Assembly (NCBI RefSeq): GCF_036010325.1
Contig: NZ_CP108549.1
Location: 8,928,001 to 8,992,000 of the forward strand
Length of the DNA: 64,000 nucleotides
Origin: Streptomyces sp. NBC_01210
GTDB taxonomy: Bacteria; Actinomycetota; Actinomycetes; Streptomycetales; Streptomycetaceae
Direction: 5' to 3'
Shown here piece by piece: positions 33,779 to 42,401 of this stretch. The first letter of the stretch is position 1, and every line of letters starts with the position of its first letter. A program made the position numbers and the translations under genes. Under the pieces are notes generated by a model. That model searched no databases. It saw only the letters and a list, made by a program, of their open reading frames with translations, and was not told where the DNA came from.

Positions 33779-35656
33779 ATGCACCGCAATCTCAGATCAA
33801 GAATCGCGACGTACGTCGTCGCACTGGCCATGTTGTTCACCGGCGGTATGGCGTCCACGGCCCCGGCCGCGGCCGCGGAGAAAAGCCGCGTGGAGCGCTT
33901 GGCGGCCATCGCACTGAAGGTGGCGCAGTATGCGAACTGCGACCGTCTGCCGCTGCTCGAACGGCCACGATGCCTGAAGGAGTTCGCCGGAAAGGCGGTC
34001 AAACTCGGCGCCGGCGTCGGCCTGTTCCTGTTCGTCACACAGGACGCCATGAAGGACCACGGAGCGAGCTTCAAGGAGTTCGACAAGAACCTGAAGGCGC
34101 TGGAGGCCCTCAAGCCGCTGGACCTGGTGGACCCCACCACCGTCCCTGACCCTGCGCAGCAGCTGAAGCTCCTGGAACAGGCTGTCAAGACCTTCAAGAG
34201 CGCCAAACCCCACCTCGACAAGCTGGGTACCAACCTGGCCAAGGCGGATGATCTGCTGGGCGACCAGAGCGGCTCGCTGCTGACGCTCACCCTCCTGACC
34301 GTCGCGCTGGGGGACTACTTCCCGGACTACACACCACCGAAGTATCCGGACGCGAAGCCGATCTTCGACTTCGAGAAGGACCTCGCTGAACTCAACGCCG
34401 CCTTCGACCAGATGAACGAAGGCTTCGCGCAGATGGACCGCGGCCTGAGGGAGATGAACGCGGGCGTCGCCGAGGTCAACAGTGGCCTGTCCCAGGCCAA
34501 CAAGGGCATCTCCAAGGCCAACAAGGGCATGAAGGAGATGAACGAGGGCATCGTCCAGGCCAACAAGGGTGTCAAGGAGGCCAACAAGCACGTACCCGGC
34601 ATCAAGAAGGGTGCCGAGAAGCTCCGCGACATGCCGGGGATCGACTTCGACTTCTCCCATATCGGGGACACCTGGGGGGCCGGCTCCTCAGGTCTGGACG
34701 AGGCCGAACAGCAGCGCAGAATGTCATTGCTGCTGGACCTGCTGCCGGGTGTCGGTGACGGCAAGGGTGTCGTCGAGGCCATCGTCGGCAAGGACGTGGT
34801 AACCGGTCAGAGGCTCGGCACCAAGGAACGAGTACTCGGAGGGCTGTCCGTCCTGCACTGGCTGCGGGCCGGCGACCGTCTCCTGACCGCCGAGGACGTC
34901 AAGAAGGCCCGAAAGGGCGAGGAAGCCGTCACCTGCAACAGCTTTCCCGGCGGAACTGCGGTGATGATGGCAGACGGCTCACGCCTGCCCATCGACCAGG
35001 TACAGGTGGGCGACCAAGTGCTCGCCAGTGACCCGGAGAGCGGTCTAGCTCAGGCCGAGCCTGTCACTGCCCACATCACCGGCCAGGGCCAGAAGAACCT
35101 TGTCGACGTCACGATACGTACCGACGACGGCACTGCCACGGTCACCGCGACCGAAGGACACCCATTCTGGGTCGACGACCTCGAGGCGTGGGCCACGGCG
35201 GAGCAGCTGGAGCCGGGCGGGTGGCTACGCACCAGCGCGGGCACACGCGTCCAGATCAGCGCGGTCAGGTCGTGGACCGACCAGCACCGGACGGTCCACA
35301 ACCTCACCGTTGCCAATCTGCACACCTTCTACGTACTGGCCGGCGACACGCCCCTTCTGGTGCACAACGCGAACGGCTGCGGTGTATGGAAGTCCGGCTT
35401 CGATGCCCTTCCGAAGGGGAAGCAGCCACACGTCAAGGAGATGTCGAGCGTCGCGGAGATGCGCGGGGCGTTCGATCGGTGGACCGCCGGTGCGCAGCGG
35501 CTGCCGGCCCGAGGGCCGAAGATCCCGGACGTCTACAAGCTTGCGGACGGAACGGTCATCCAGTGGCGTACTTCGTCCCGGTCCGGCGGAGAGACGATTG
35601 ACATCTTCCCGGTCACCGGCAAAGGAATGAAGGTGCATCTACCCGATGGACAATGA
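33779..35656 (+). CDS. Secreted polymorphic toxin with HINT domain
   Basis: A 625-residue modular protein. Residues 1-33 are a Sec signal peptide (YVVALAMLFTGGMASTAPAA AA). A helical region follows. Residues about 210-275 are 7-residue repeats of the form xMNxGhxxANKGhxxANKGM. Residues 386-530 are a HINT autoprocessing domain: Cys386-Asn-Ser, GDQVLASDPESG, VTATEGHPFWV (TxxH) and a terminal VHN (Asn530). The last 95 residues (HVKEMSSVAEMRGAFDRWTA; DGTVIQWRTSSRSGGETIDI F) form a toxin domain of a type I have seen after HINT modules, probably a nuclease, but I cannot name it. An immunity gene overlaps the 3' end. Confidence 0.9.
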   Translation: MHRNLRSRIATYVVALAMLFTGGMASTAPAAAAEKSRVERLAAIALKVAQYANCDRLPLLERPRCLKEFAGKAVKLGAGVGLFLFVTQDAMKDHGASFKEFDKNLKALEALKPLDLVDPTTVPDPAQQLKLLEQAVKTFKSAKPHLDKLGTNLAKADDLLGDQSGSLLTLTLLTVALGDYFPDYTPPKYPDAKPIFDFEKDLAELNAAFDQMNEGFAQMDRGLREMNAGVAEVNSGLSQANKGISKANKGMKEMNEGIVQANKGVKEANKHVPGIKKGAEKLRDMPGIDFDFSHIGDTWGAGSSGLDEAEQQRRMSLLLDLLPGVGDGKGVVEAIVGKDVVTGQRLGTKERVLGGLSVLHWLRAGDRLLTAEDVKKARKGEEAVTCNSFPGGTAVMMADGSRLPIDQVQVGDQVLASDPESGLAQAEPVTAHITGQGQKNLVDVTIRTDDGTATVTATEGHPFWVDDLEAWATAEQLEPGGWLRTSAGTRVQISAVRSWTDQHRTVHNLTVANLHTFYVLAGDTPLLVHNANGCGVWKSGFDALPKGKQPHVKEMSSVAEMRGAFDRWTAGAQRLPARGPKIPDVYKLADGTVIQWRTSSRSGGETIDIFPVTGKGMKVHLPDGQ

Positions 35657-35978
35657 GGTCATCGTCCGTGAGCTTCTCGTCGAGGGTCTGGACGACTGGG
35701 TACCGGTGGACCGGCTGATCGGGCTCGCACGTGAGGCGGCCGAGTCGTCGAGCGGCGACTTCCGAGCCCTGGCCGGCGAGGTGCTCGCCGACGTGGTGAG
35801 GGGCGGCCTGATGGCTGTTGGAGAAATCGGCGACACCGGGTTCGAACCCTGGGCCGGTGGCGACGACGCCGTCCTCCACCGGGTCGCCGCAGCACTCGAC
35901 CGGGTCGCCTGGATCCCCGCGGGCGGCGTCTGCTGGCTCTCGAACACCCCCGAGGGGGACCGGCTGGCGTCCGGGTGA
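35646..35978 (+). CDS. Probable cognate immunity protein
   Basis: A 110-residue acidic protein (MDNEVIVRELLVEGLDDWVP VDRLIGLAREAA) whose ATG lies 11 bases inside the toxin gene, with the toxin stop at 35654-35656. Immediate 3' overlap with a HINT-toxin gene, small size and acidic character are the standard signs of an immunity protein. It is predicted to be mostly helical and cytoplasmic. No family name is assigned. A strong terminator at 36067 closes the two-gene unit. Confidence 0.75.
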   Translation: MDNEVIVRELLVEGLDDWVPVDRLIGLAREAAESSSGDFRALAGEVLADVVRGGLMAVGEIGDTGFEPWAGGDDAVLHRVAAALDRVAWIPAGGVCWLSNTPEGDRLASG

Positions 35979-36066
35979 CACCCGGCGCCCGCCCGTCCTG
36001 ACCGCGCGCGCCGACCGGCGGCGCGGCCCCGTGAGAACGGCGGAGAACGCGGGTCTCAACGCGAAA

Positions 36067-36092
36067 GGGGCGCGCCCTGCCGGGCGCGCCCC
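36067..36092 (+). terminator. Terminator of the toxin-immunity unit
   Basis: GGGGCGCGCCC (36067-36077) pairs perfectly with GGGCGCGCCCC (36082-36092) across a 4-base loop, a very stable stem 89 bases after the immunity stop codon. Confidence 0.85.
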
Positions 36093-36502
36093 GTCGTCAA
36101 GTGCCCCTGGGGAGCTCATGGCCCTTGGCGCGTGAGCACACGGCAAGGTTGTGCGGGCCTCGGTCGGCCGGGATCCGTCGTTCCAACGCCCCGGCAGGAT
36201 GCCGCCGCCGTCCGGATCGCAATCGGCCAGCAGCAGCGGCCGCCAGCCAGAGGGACCTGGGTCATCGACCAGACCCACTGGGCCGGACTCCCGGCCACTC
36301 GCCTAAAGGCCAAGGCCGTGTGGTTAAGGGCTTCGGGGCCGGTGTGGTCACGGTGTGGTGTAGGCCGGGACGTAGGAAGCGGAGCCCTGTCAGAGACGGT
36401 TTGGCCCGGGTCTGGTACAGCTGCGACGAGCCGCCGCCATGAGGCTCCGTGGTGGGCCGGGTGCGCCCCGGGCTCCCGTTCACCACGTACCTCCGCCACC
36501 AT
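36093..36502. other. Gap without a recognisable gene
   Basis: Minus-strand frames (for example around 36116-36278) look protein-like in composition, but none has a start signal or recognisable motif. Confidence 0.4.
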
Positions 36503-36569
36503 CCTTTGACATCGAAGTAAGTCCACCCAGGTCAGCTGATTGCGGTGGACTTAAGTTGATTGTCAAAGG
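36503..36569. repeat. Nested inverted repeat (67 bp)
   Basis: Outer arms CCTTTGACA (36503-36511) and TGTCAAAGG (36561-36569) enclose inner arms AAGTCCACC (36519-36527) and GGTGGACTT (36544-36552) with a 16-base centre. All arms are perfect. The internal bulges (7 and 8 bases) make it a cruciform-like element rather than a simple terminator. It lies 50 bases beyond the stop of the beta-propeller relic. Confidence 0.8.
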
Positions 36570-36618
36570 ACAGCCGAGTGGGGACGGCTGCCCCCCGCCT
36601 TGCGCGCAGGCGGGCCGG

Positions 36619-37632
36619 TCAGCCGATTGCGCGATAGAACGCTGGGCGGCTTCCGCCCACCAGGCCGCCGTACGGGTCGATTTCGAATGGTGCCGCGCCA
36701 GGAGACGTTTCGCGATCCTTTCCGGTCCTGCCGGCCAGGACAATCACAGATTCGTCCTTCATCTGGGAGTAGACGGCGCCGTGCCAGAAACCGTTGACCT
36801 TCGGCACGATGCGGCCGGAATCATCGGGCAGGGCCCACAGCTTCTTGAGCGTGGAGGCATCGAACACCGTGATCCCTGTACCCGACACACTCCGGTAAGC
36901 GGAGCACAGAACAAGTGACTGGGCGTCGTGGCGGCACTGCCAGCCGGACCCGGCCAGAGCAGCGCGCTCGGTGCCGGTGACTGGATCAACGATGAGGGTC
37001 TTGTCCCCGTGCTCGGCTGTCACCAGTTTCGGCGCGACGGAGGCTGGCTGCCGGGTGTCGCGGATCGTCCAGCGCCGTACGCTCGTAGCCACCGCGTATC
37101 CCGTGAGCCGGCCTTCGAGGGGCGTCAGCTTCTCACCGCCCGCGACGATTCCGTCGGCCAGCGCGACGGCACGGAAGTCGGCCTACTTCCAGCGAACCGA
37201 GCCCGCGGCGCGGTCGACCGCATAGGTGGTGTCGGCTGCTGCCACCACTACCGTATCCGCGTCGACTCCGATGATCTGCGGCGCGAGAATCTCATCAGCG
37301 CCGATAGGTTCCGCAGCCAGCCCAGTGGCGCTGGGAGCGGCGGGAATCTCGGCCGACCGCGTGGTCTTGCCGGTAGTCGTGTCGACTGCGAGCACCTCGA
37401 TCACCGCTCGGGATGGGAGTGTGCCCTCTCCTTCCACCACCCTTTCCCACGCGGCGTAGGCGATCGTCCCGTTCCGCGCCTCTTCAACCACGAGAGGCGC
37501 GGCGCGCACGCTGCCGAAGCCGCCTGCTTCGGCAGGGTGCTTCGTCCCAGCCTCCCCGACCCCAACGCCGCACCGTCCACACGGCCGGCCGCAGGCCGGA
37601 CGGTGAAGTCCGGGCCGCGGGCCCCGAGGCAA
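36619..37632 (-). pseudogene. PQQ-like beta-propeller protein with in-frame amber stop
   Basis: The upstream part contains RAVIEVLAVDTTTGKTTRSA and AADTTYAVDRAAGSVRWK, then TAG at 37183-37185, then in the same frame ADFRAVALADGIVAGGEKLT and VTAEHGDKTLIVDPVTGTER through TVFDASTLKKLWALPDDSGR. The AVDxxTGxxxW-type repeats are blades of a PQQ/WD-like propeller, usually secreted or membrane-anchored in Streptomyces. One base change would restore the frame across 338 codons. The N-terminus (no clear signal peptide) also looks damaged. Confidence 0.65.
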
Positions 37633-38041
37633 TCCGCCAGCCGCTGAGGTGGCCGCTTCGCGGATGCCCGGAGCCTACTCGCCCCTCGGTCAATGCTCGC
37701 CAGTCCTGTCACCGCCGCGCGTGACGCATGGGCGAAGCACCTTCGTTGACCGGGTGCGGGGTGCGGCTCGCGGCCTGATCGGTGGCTGGGGCGGGCCGCT
37801 GCCCGTGTCTCGTACAGGCAAGCGCTGGCGGCCGTACGGTAGAGCCATGTTGGACATGAGGCCCGTCAGCGTGCTGCTGCCGGCCGAAGTGGTGGAGGCG
37901 CTGGAGAAGCCCCCGCCTGAACATCAACCCGGCATGAGTGATGCCGAGGATTCCTGCCCAAGACCGTTCGGGATGCAAAAACGCAAGGGCGCTGATTCCC
38001 TGAGGGGGCCAGCGCTCATCCAGAACGTCCGAGGAGTGGTC
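37633..38041. other. Promoter region and gap upstream of the DUF6381 gene
   Basis: No other supported gene. Frames present are short and lack ribosome sites. Confidence 0.4.
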
Positions 38042-38233
38042 ATGAGCGGTTCAGGCGAATCCGGGAGCCACGTCCGTCAACTGCGACAGGAGGCCGATGC
38101 CCTGAATAAGGAGGCGGAACGGGCGACCGCCCCGGAGGAGCGTCAGCGCCTCCAGGACAAGGCGAGGAAACTGCTCGCGCTGAGCGAGCAGGAGAGCGCC
38201 ATGGCCGCTGGGGATATCTACCCCCAGGAGTAA
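38042..38233 (+). CDS. DUF6381-family small helical protein
   Basis: Sixty-three residues: MSGSGESGSHVRQLRQEADA LNKEAERATAPEERQRLQDK ARKLLALSEQESAMAAGDIY PQE. The strongly amphipathic charged helix and the terminal GDIYPxE match DUF6381 proteins, short and common in Streptomyces, of unknown function. GAGGAG precedes the ATG by about five bases. It appears to be monocistronic. Confidence 0.85.
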   Translation: MSGSGESGSHVRQLRQEADALNKEAERATAPEERQRLQDKARKLLALSEQESAMAAGDIYPQE

Positions 38234-38539
38234 CAGTCGTTACTCCACGTTACCTCGCTCACCTGAGCGGAACGGGCCCACAGACCCGGCCGACGGGGGC
38301 GGCCCTGTCAGCCTGCGTTCACTGACCCGTGCGCGGCGGCCGCCCGGCGGAGGCGACCGCGATGATCGGCTGGCGACCCCGGATGCGAGGGCCCCCGCAT
38401 TGCGGCATCCAGCACCTGAGCAGCCTCGGACGGGGGCAGATCCCTGACTTCGCCGAGTGTGTCAGTGCTGGCTGGGCGGGAGCGTGACTGACTGGCGACA
38501 AGTAGCGCCGGCCCTCACAGCGACATCGGGACGATCTCG
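38234..38539. other. Gap without a supported gene
   Basis: Convergent intergenic space between the DUF6381 gene and the parA partner; no motif recognised. Confidence 0.4.
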
Positions 38540-38791
38540 TCAGACCGAGGAGTTACCCGAATCGGGCATGCAAGCGGTCAGCAGGCGCCAGGTGTGCGAG
38601 ACAGTTGCTCCGGCCACGCCGAGGAGAGCCATGGGAGGGCCGGCCCAATAGGCGAGTTCACGGTGCACCTCCGGGGCCAACTCGATAGTCACGCGAACGT
38701 ACCGGTTCCGGAGCGTAGCGACCTTGGTCATGCCCGGCGGTTCTGGATTCCGGTGCAGGGCGGCACGGTAGCTGTCCTTGCGTCGGCTCAC
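38540..38791 (-). CDS. Ribbon-helix-helix-like partner of ParA (degenerate C-terminus)
   Basis: An 83-residue protein beginning at a GTG that overlaps the ParA stop (GTGA). RNRYVRVTIELAPEVHRELA YWA resembles the beta-strand and first helix of RHH partition or antitoxin proteins. The rest (LLGVAGATVSHTWRLLTACM) keeps only part of the second helix, so the DNA-binding fold may be incomplete or frameshifted. Translational coupling to ParA indicates a small-plasmid or ICE partition operon. Confidence 0.6.
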   Translation of the reverse strand: MSRRKDSYRAALHRNPEPPGMTKVATLRNRYVRVTIELAPEVHRELAYWAGPPMALLGVAGATVSHTWRLLTACMPDSGNSSV

Positions 38792-39444
38792 GCCGGCTGC
38801 CGCTTCATGAGTTCCTCCGCGAGGTCCATATAGGCCGAACCTTTCACCTTGACTTGCATGCCGAATGACTGGGCGTACAGGTCGAGCCGGGGGATCTGCG
38901 TCCCCAATACGTCGTAGCCGCGCTCGGTGAGCACCTCGCGTGCGTCGGCATCAGGACCGGTACGAGTGGGCTCATGGCGATTGGTGCGGTTGAGCAGTAC
39001 CGCGGTGCGTGCCGGCTCCACACGCAGGGACTCCACGTCGTCCATCTCCCTCCGAATGGGCGCCATCCGGTCGAGCTCGATGGGCGCCGGCGTCACGGGG
39101 ATGATCCACTCGTTCGCGTGGCGCATGATGCTGCGAGCGATACGTGCATGGTCTTCCAGCTGCGGAGCGTCGAAGACGACCGCCCGCCGGTCACCGAGGA
39201 AGTCGTCGACTCGGCGGTGCACATCACCGACTGGCAGGGCGACCACCGGGAACGGGAATCCGTCGGCCAGATCGCTCCAGCGCAGGGCAGAACCAGCCGG
39301 ATCCCCGTCGACGAAGAGGGGAGACATGCCCGACTCATGGAGCGCGTGGGCCAGCCAGATCGCGCTCGTCGTTTTGCCGACTCCCGGCTTGAGATTCACG
39401 AACGCACAGCTCAACAGCACTCGCGAACCGTAGCACTCAGGCAT
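38788..39444 (-). CDS. ParA-family partition ATPase
   Basis: A 218-residue ParA/MinD-type ATPase. The deviant Walker A is NLKPGVGKTTSAIWLAHALH (KGGxGKT-like with Pro-Gly-Val), Walker A' VDGDPAGSALRWSDL follows, and the Walker B-like block is RAVVFDAPQLEDHARIA. It is short, without the N-terminal HTH of plasmid ParA type Ia, i.e. type Ib-like. It forms an operon with the RHH-like gene. Its presence far from any chromosomal origin genes points to an integrated plasmid or element. Confidence 0.9.
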   Translation of the reverse strand: MPECYGSRVLLSCAFVNLKPGVGKTTSAIWLAHALHESGMSPLFVDGDPAGSALRWSDLADGFPFPVVALPVGDVHRRVDDFLGDRRAVVFDAPQLEDHARIARSIMRHANEWIIPVTPAPIELDRMAPIRREMDDVESLRVEPARTAVLLNRTNRHEPTRTGPDADAREVLTERGYDVLGTQIPRLDLYAQSFGMQVKVKGSAYMDLAEELMKRQPA

Positions 39445-39670
39445 AATTCGTAAGAGAAATACCCGTTCCTCGGCGAGCCGCTACCCGTCCCACTGGCGGG
39501 CGCCGAGCCGACGGCGCGATCAGTGCCGCGATCGTGGCAGAGCTGGATGGCCGGCCGACGATTGTTTAGCGCGGCATCGAGCGCAGCCACACGTCGACGG
39601 CTTCGCGATCACCGGGGAGTACGGGTACCTGCCGCAGCCGGTTGCGGCCGATGCCGAGGACAGGCAGCAC
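39445..39670. other. ParA promoter region and truncated frame
   Basis: The AT-richer block near 39443-39465 is a plausible parA promoter. A minus-strand frame at 39566-39670 (VLPVLGIGRNRLRQVPVLPG ...WLRSMPR) ends abruptly where the IS982 remnant begins and may be the tail of a protein cut by it. Confidence 0.4.
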
Positions 39671-39803
39671 CTGGATGAATGAGTCCGATGTTTGTGCTGG
39701 CCGCGACCATGGTGAAGGGCGCCCGTTGGCCTGTGTGTGCCTACCGGTCTGGACGCCCTTCTGGCGGCAATGTACGCGTGGGGCGAGCACGCTGCCCTTC
39801 ATG
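39671..39803 (+). pseudogene. IS982-family 5' end remnant (left copy)
   Basis: The first 107 bases are about 88% identical, in inverted orientation, to 42478-42584. The plus-strand translation TGLDALLAAMYAWGEH matches the TGLDAxxxALYVxIDDH start of IS982 transposases, then stops at 39801-39803. Only the element end and about 20 codons remain; the TetR gene abuts and slightly overlaps it. Confidence 0.75.
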
Positions 39804-40452
39804 CCTGACCGGCGTCCGCTTCGGTCGCCTTGACGGCTACGGCGGAGCCCTGTGTCAGGGCGCCGGCGCGGGCGGCGGCGAGCGTGATCCGCACGGCCTG
39901 GTCGGCGGTGCCCTCCTCGATCGGATCAGCGCTGACCAGCAACCGGAAGTAGATCGGTGCGGCCAGCGTTTTGAGCAGCTCGACCGGATCGGTCTCCGCC
40001 GGGAGTTCGCCTCGCTCGATGGCGCGGGTGATCACGGGCTCGGCACGCCGGAACCGGTCGGCGAAGAGCCGCCGCCGCGCCTCGGCGATCTCCGGCAGCC
40101 GACCTGCGTCGGAGTACATCGCGGTCTGCACCGCCCTGCCCACCGGGCCTGTCATGCTTTGCGCGAGCGCCCGCGCGAGCGCTTGCAGGTCGGTCTCGAC
40201 GGCTCCGGTGTCCGGGGTTGGGATGTCGGTGGCGAAGTGCTCGGCAAGCGCGTCCACGACCAGGCTCGCGCGATCTTTCCAGCGCCGGTAGACCGTCGTC
40301 TTGTGCACCCCGGCCCGCTGGGCCACGCCCTCGACGGTCAGCTCGGCATATCCCCGGTCCAGCAGCTCGGCCAGGGTAGCCGCGCGCACCGCTGCCTGGG
40401 CCTTGCGGCCGCGCCCGACCGGGCGGGCAGGACCGGAGGACCCCAAGTCCAT
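39799..40452 (-). CDS. TetR/AcrR-family regulator of the adjacent SDR
   Basis: A 217-residue TetR protein: RAATLAELLDRGYAELTVEG VAQRAGVHKTTVYRRWKDRA form the HTH, followed by a TetR_C_11-like ligand domain (ARALAQSMTGPVGRAVQTAM; PAETDPVELLKTLAAPIYFR). The ATG at 40452 follows GGAG by six bases; a longer in-frame reading is less likely because it would run into the operator. It is divergent from the SDR at 40584, with two identical 15-bp palindromes in its promoter. The C-terminal end reaches the IS982 remnant without loss of family features. Confidence 0.93.
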   Translation of the reverse strand: MDLGSSGPARPVGRGRKAQAAVRAATLAELLDRGYAELTVEGVAQRAGVHKTTVYRRWKDRASLVVDALAEHFATDIPTPDTGAVETDLQALARALAQSMTGPVGRAVQTAMYSDAGRLPEIAEARRRLFADRFRRAEPVITRAIERGELPAETDPVELLKTLAAPIYFRLLVSADPIEEGTADQAVRITLAAARAGALTQGSAVAVKATEADAGQA

Positions 40453-40453
40453 T

Positions 40454-40519
40454 GCAACTCCTAGTTGCGCTAGTGGCCGATTGCGTGTCAGGCTCCAGTC
40501 TATCGCAACTAGAAGTTGC
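40454..40519. promoter_or_regulatory. Two TetR operator palindromes
   Basis: GCAACT-N3-AGTTGC occurs at 40454-40468 and 40505-40519, each a perfect 6-bp inverted repeat with a 3-bp centre. They lie between the divergent TetR and SDR genes. Start-to-start distance is 51 bp, close to five helical turns, allowing cooperative binding. Confidence 0.85.
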
Positions 40520-40583
40520 ACTGAGGCGGGTTCTGTCCAGCTGCGTACCGGACGCCTCAGCCGATGAGCTGAGAAGGAAAGCC

Positions 40584-41561
<978 letters not shown>

Positions 41562-41573
41562 GCCCGATGCTCT

Positions 41574-41707
41574 CAGTGGTCATACGCGATCAGAGATCGT
41601 TTGACCTTGGCGCCGATGTTCCAGTGGTGCCAGATGGCCGCCAGGGCGAAAGGGCGTTGGCCGGTGCGGGCGAATACGCCGGCGGGGTTCTCCCGCCGTG
41701 TTGTTCA
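41574..41707 (-). pseudogene. IS982-family 3' end remnant
   Basis: Reading leftwards: EQHGGRT, a frameshift, then PAGVFARTGQRPFALAAIWH HWNIGAKVKRSLIAYDH and a stop at 41574. This is the C-terminal signature (GGRTPAGVxxRxxQR...AIWHNWxxGxxxxRSLTAYDH) of Streptomyces IS982 transposases. It lies 12 bases after the SDR stop and is oriented with the 5' remnant at 42402-42584. Confidence 0.8.
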
Positions 41708-41871
41708 CGTCACCCCACCGTCACCCGCTGCGGGAAGGCGGACTTTCCCGCAGTACGGCGCCTGGCCGCTTGACCGACGAGCACCTCTGTGGCGCCTGCT
41801 ACCGGACTCTCACGCCGGAGGACCAGGAGCGCGCCTTCGAGGACGAGCAGCCGGAGCTCACCAGCGAATAG
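41708..41871 (+). pseudogene. Small ICE-type zinc-ribbon-like protein, frameshifted
   Basis: Overlapping frames give TRCGKADFP, then QYGAWPL, then TDEHLCGACYRTLTPEDQER AFEDEQPELTSE and a stop at 41869-41871. Two CxxC-like pairs (CGK...CGAC) and the acidic tail fit the tiny proteins of actinobacterial conjugative elements. At least two single-base shifts prevent a continuous product. Confidence 0.5.
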
Positions 41872-41914
41872 CCCCGAAGGGCGGGGCCCCACCACATCGA
41901 CGGGAGGCCCCGCC

Positions 41915-42178
41915 ATGGCAAACCTTGCTCTGATCTACCCGATCGCGGCCGCTGTCGGCGCTACGTACGCGGCCGCCGCATGGGCCTGGCGCCGCTACAA
42001 GGCCGCGGCCCTGGACGGCGTGTACCCGGGCAGCGCCGAGCACCAGGCCGCGCTCAAGTCGGTTGAGGACCGCACCGCAACCCAGTTCACGTACTGGCCG
42101 GACCTGCAGACCGCGATGCAGACCGCCCACGACGAGCGGGCTCCGGACACCGCGGCGGCGAGGCCGCCCATCCCATGA
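41915..42178 (+). CDS. Small ICE-type membrane protein
   Basis: Eighty-seven residues: an N-terminal membrane helix (LALIYPIAAAVGATYAAAAW) followed by a basic-amphipathic region (RRYKAAALDGVYPGSAEHQA) and a Pro-rich end. GGGAGG sits well before the ATG at 41915. It forms a small cluster with the zinc-ribbon relic and the 27-residue frame at 42211, of the kind found between the replication and transfer genes of Streptomyces integrative elements. Confidence 0.65.
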   Translation: MANLALIYPIAAAVGATYAAAAWAWRRYKAAALDGVYPGSAEHQAALKSVEDRTATQFTYWPDLQTAMQTAHDERAPDTAAARPPIP

Positions 42179-42210
42179 CCCCAACACCCCACAAGGAGGA
42201 GGTGAGCACC

Positions 42211-42294
42211 ATGACCAGCCTCATCGCGGCCGCTGTGGTGCTCGCCGCCACGGCGGCCGCCGCCGTATGTGCCCACCGTGCCCGTACGGCATGA
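42211..42294 (+). CDS. Tiny hydrophobic ICE-type protein (27 aa), probably truncated
   Basis: AAGGAGGAGGTGAG, an excellent ribosome site, precedes an ATG that encodes MTSLIAAAVVLAATAAAAVC AHRARTA and stops at 42294. A shifted frame directly downstream reads RRLYREQTQTLARLTGAVHH RDVCALKAGCGPSGR up to 42401, which looks like the natural continuation. The original gene probably encoded a membrane-anchored protein of about 65 residues or more, cut where the IS982 end begins. Confidence 0.5.
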   Translation: MTSLIAAAVVLAATAAAAVCAHRARTA

Positions 42295-42401
42295 CGCCGG
42301 CTGTACCGGGAGCAGACCCAGACCCTCGCCCGGCTGACCGGTGCGGTGCACCACCGCGACGTGTGCGCCCTGAAGGCCGGATGCGGACCGTCCGGCAGGA
42401 G

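Noticed and set aside
35836..35856. GGTTCGAACCC resembling a tRNA T-loop/stem
   Set aside because: It lies inside the immunity gene in frame (TGFEPW) and no acceptor stem, D-arm or anticodon arm can be built around it.
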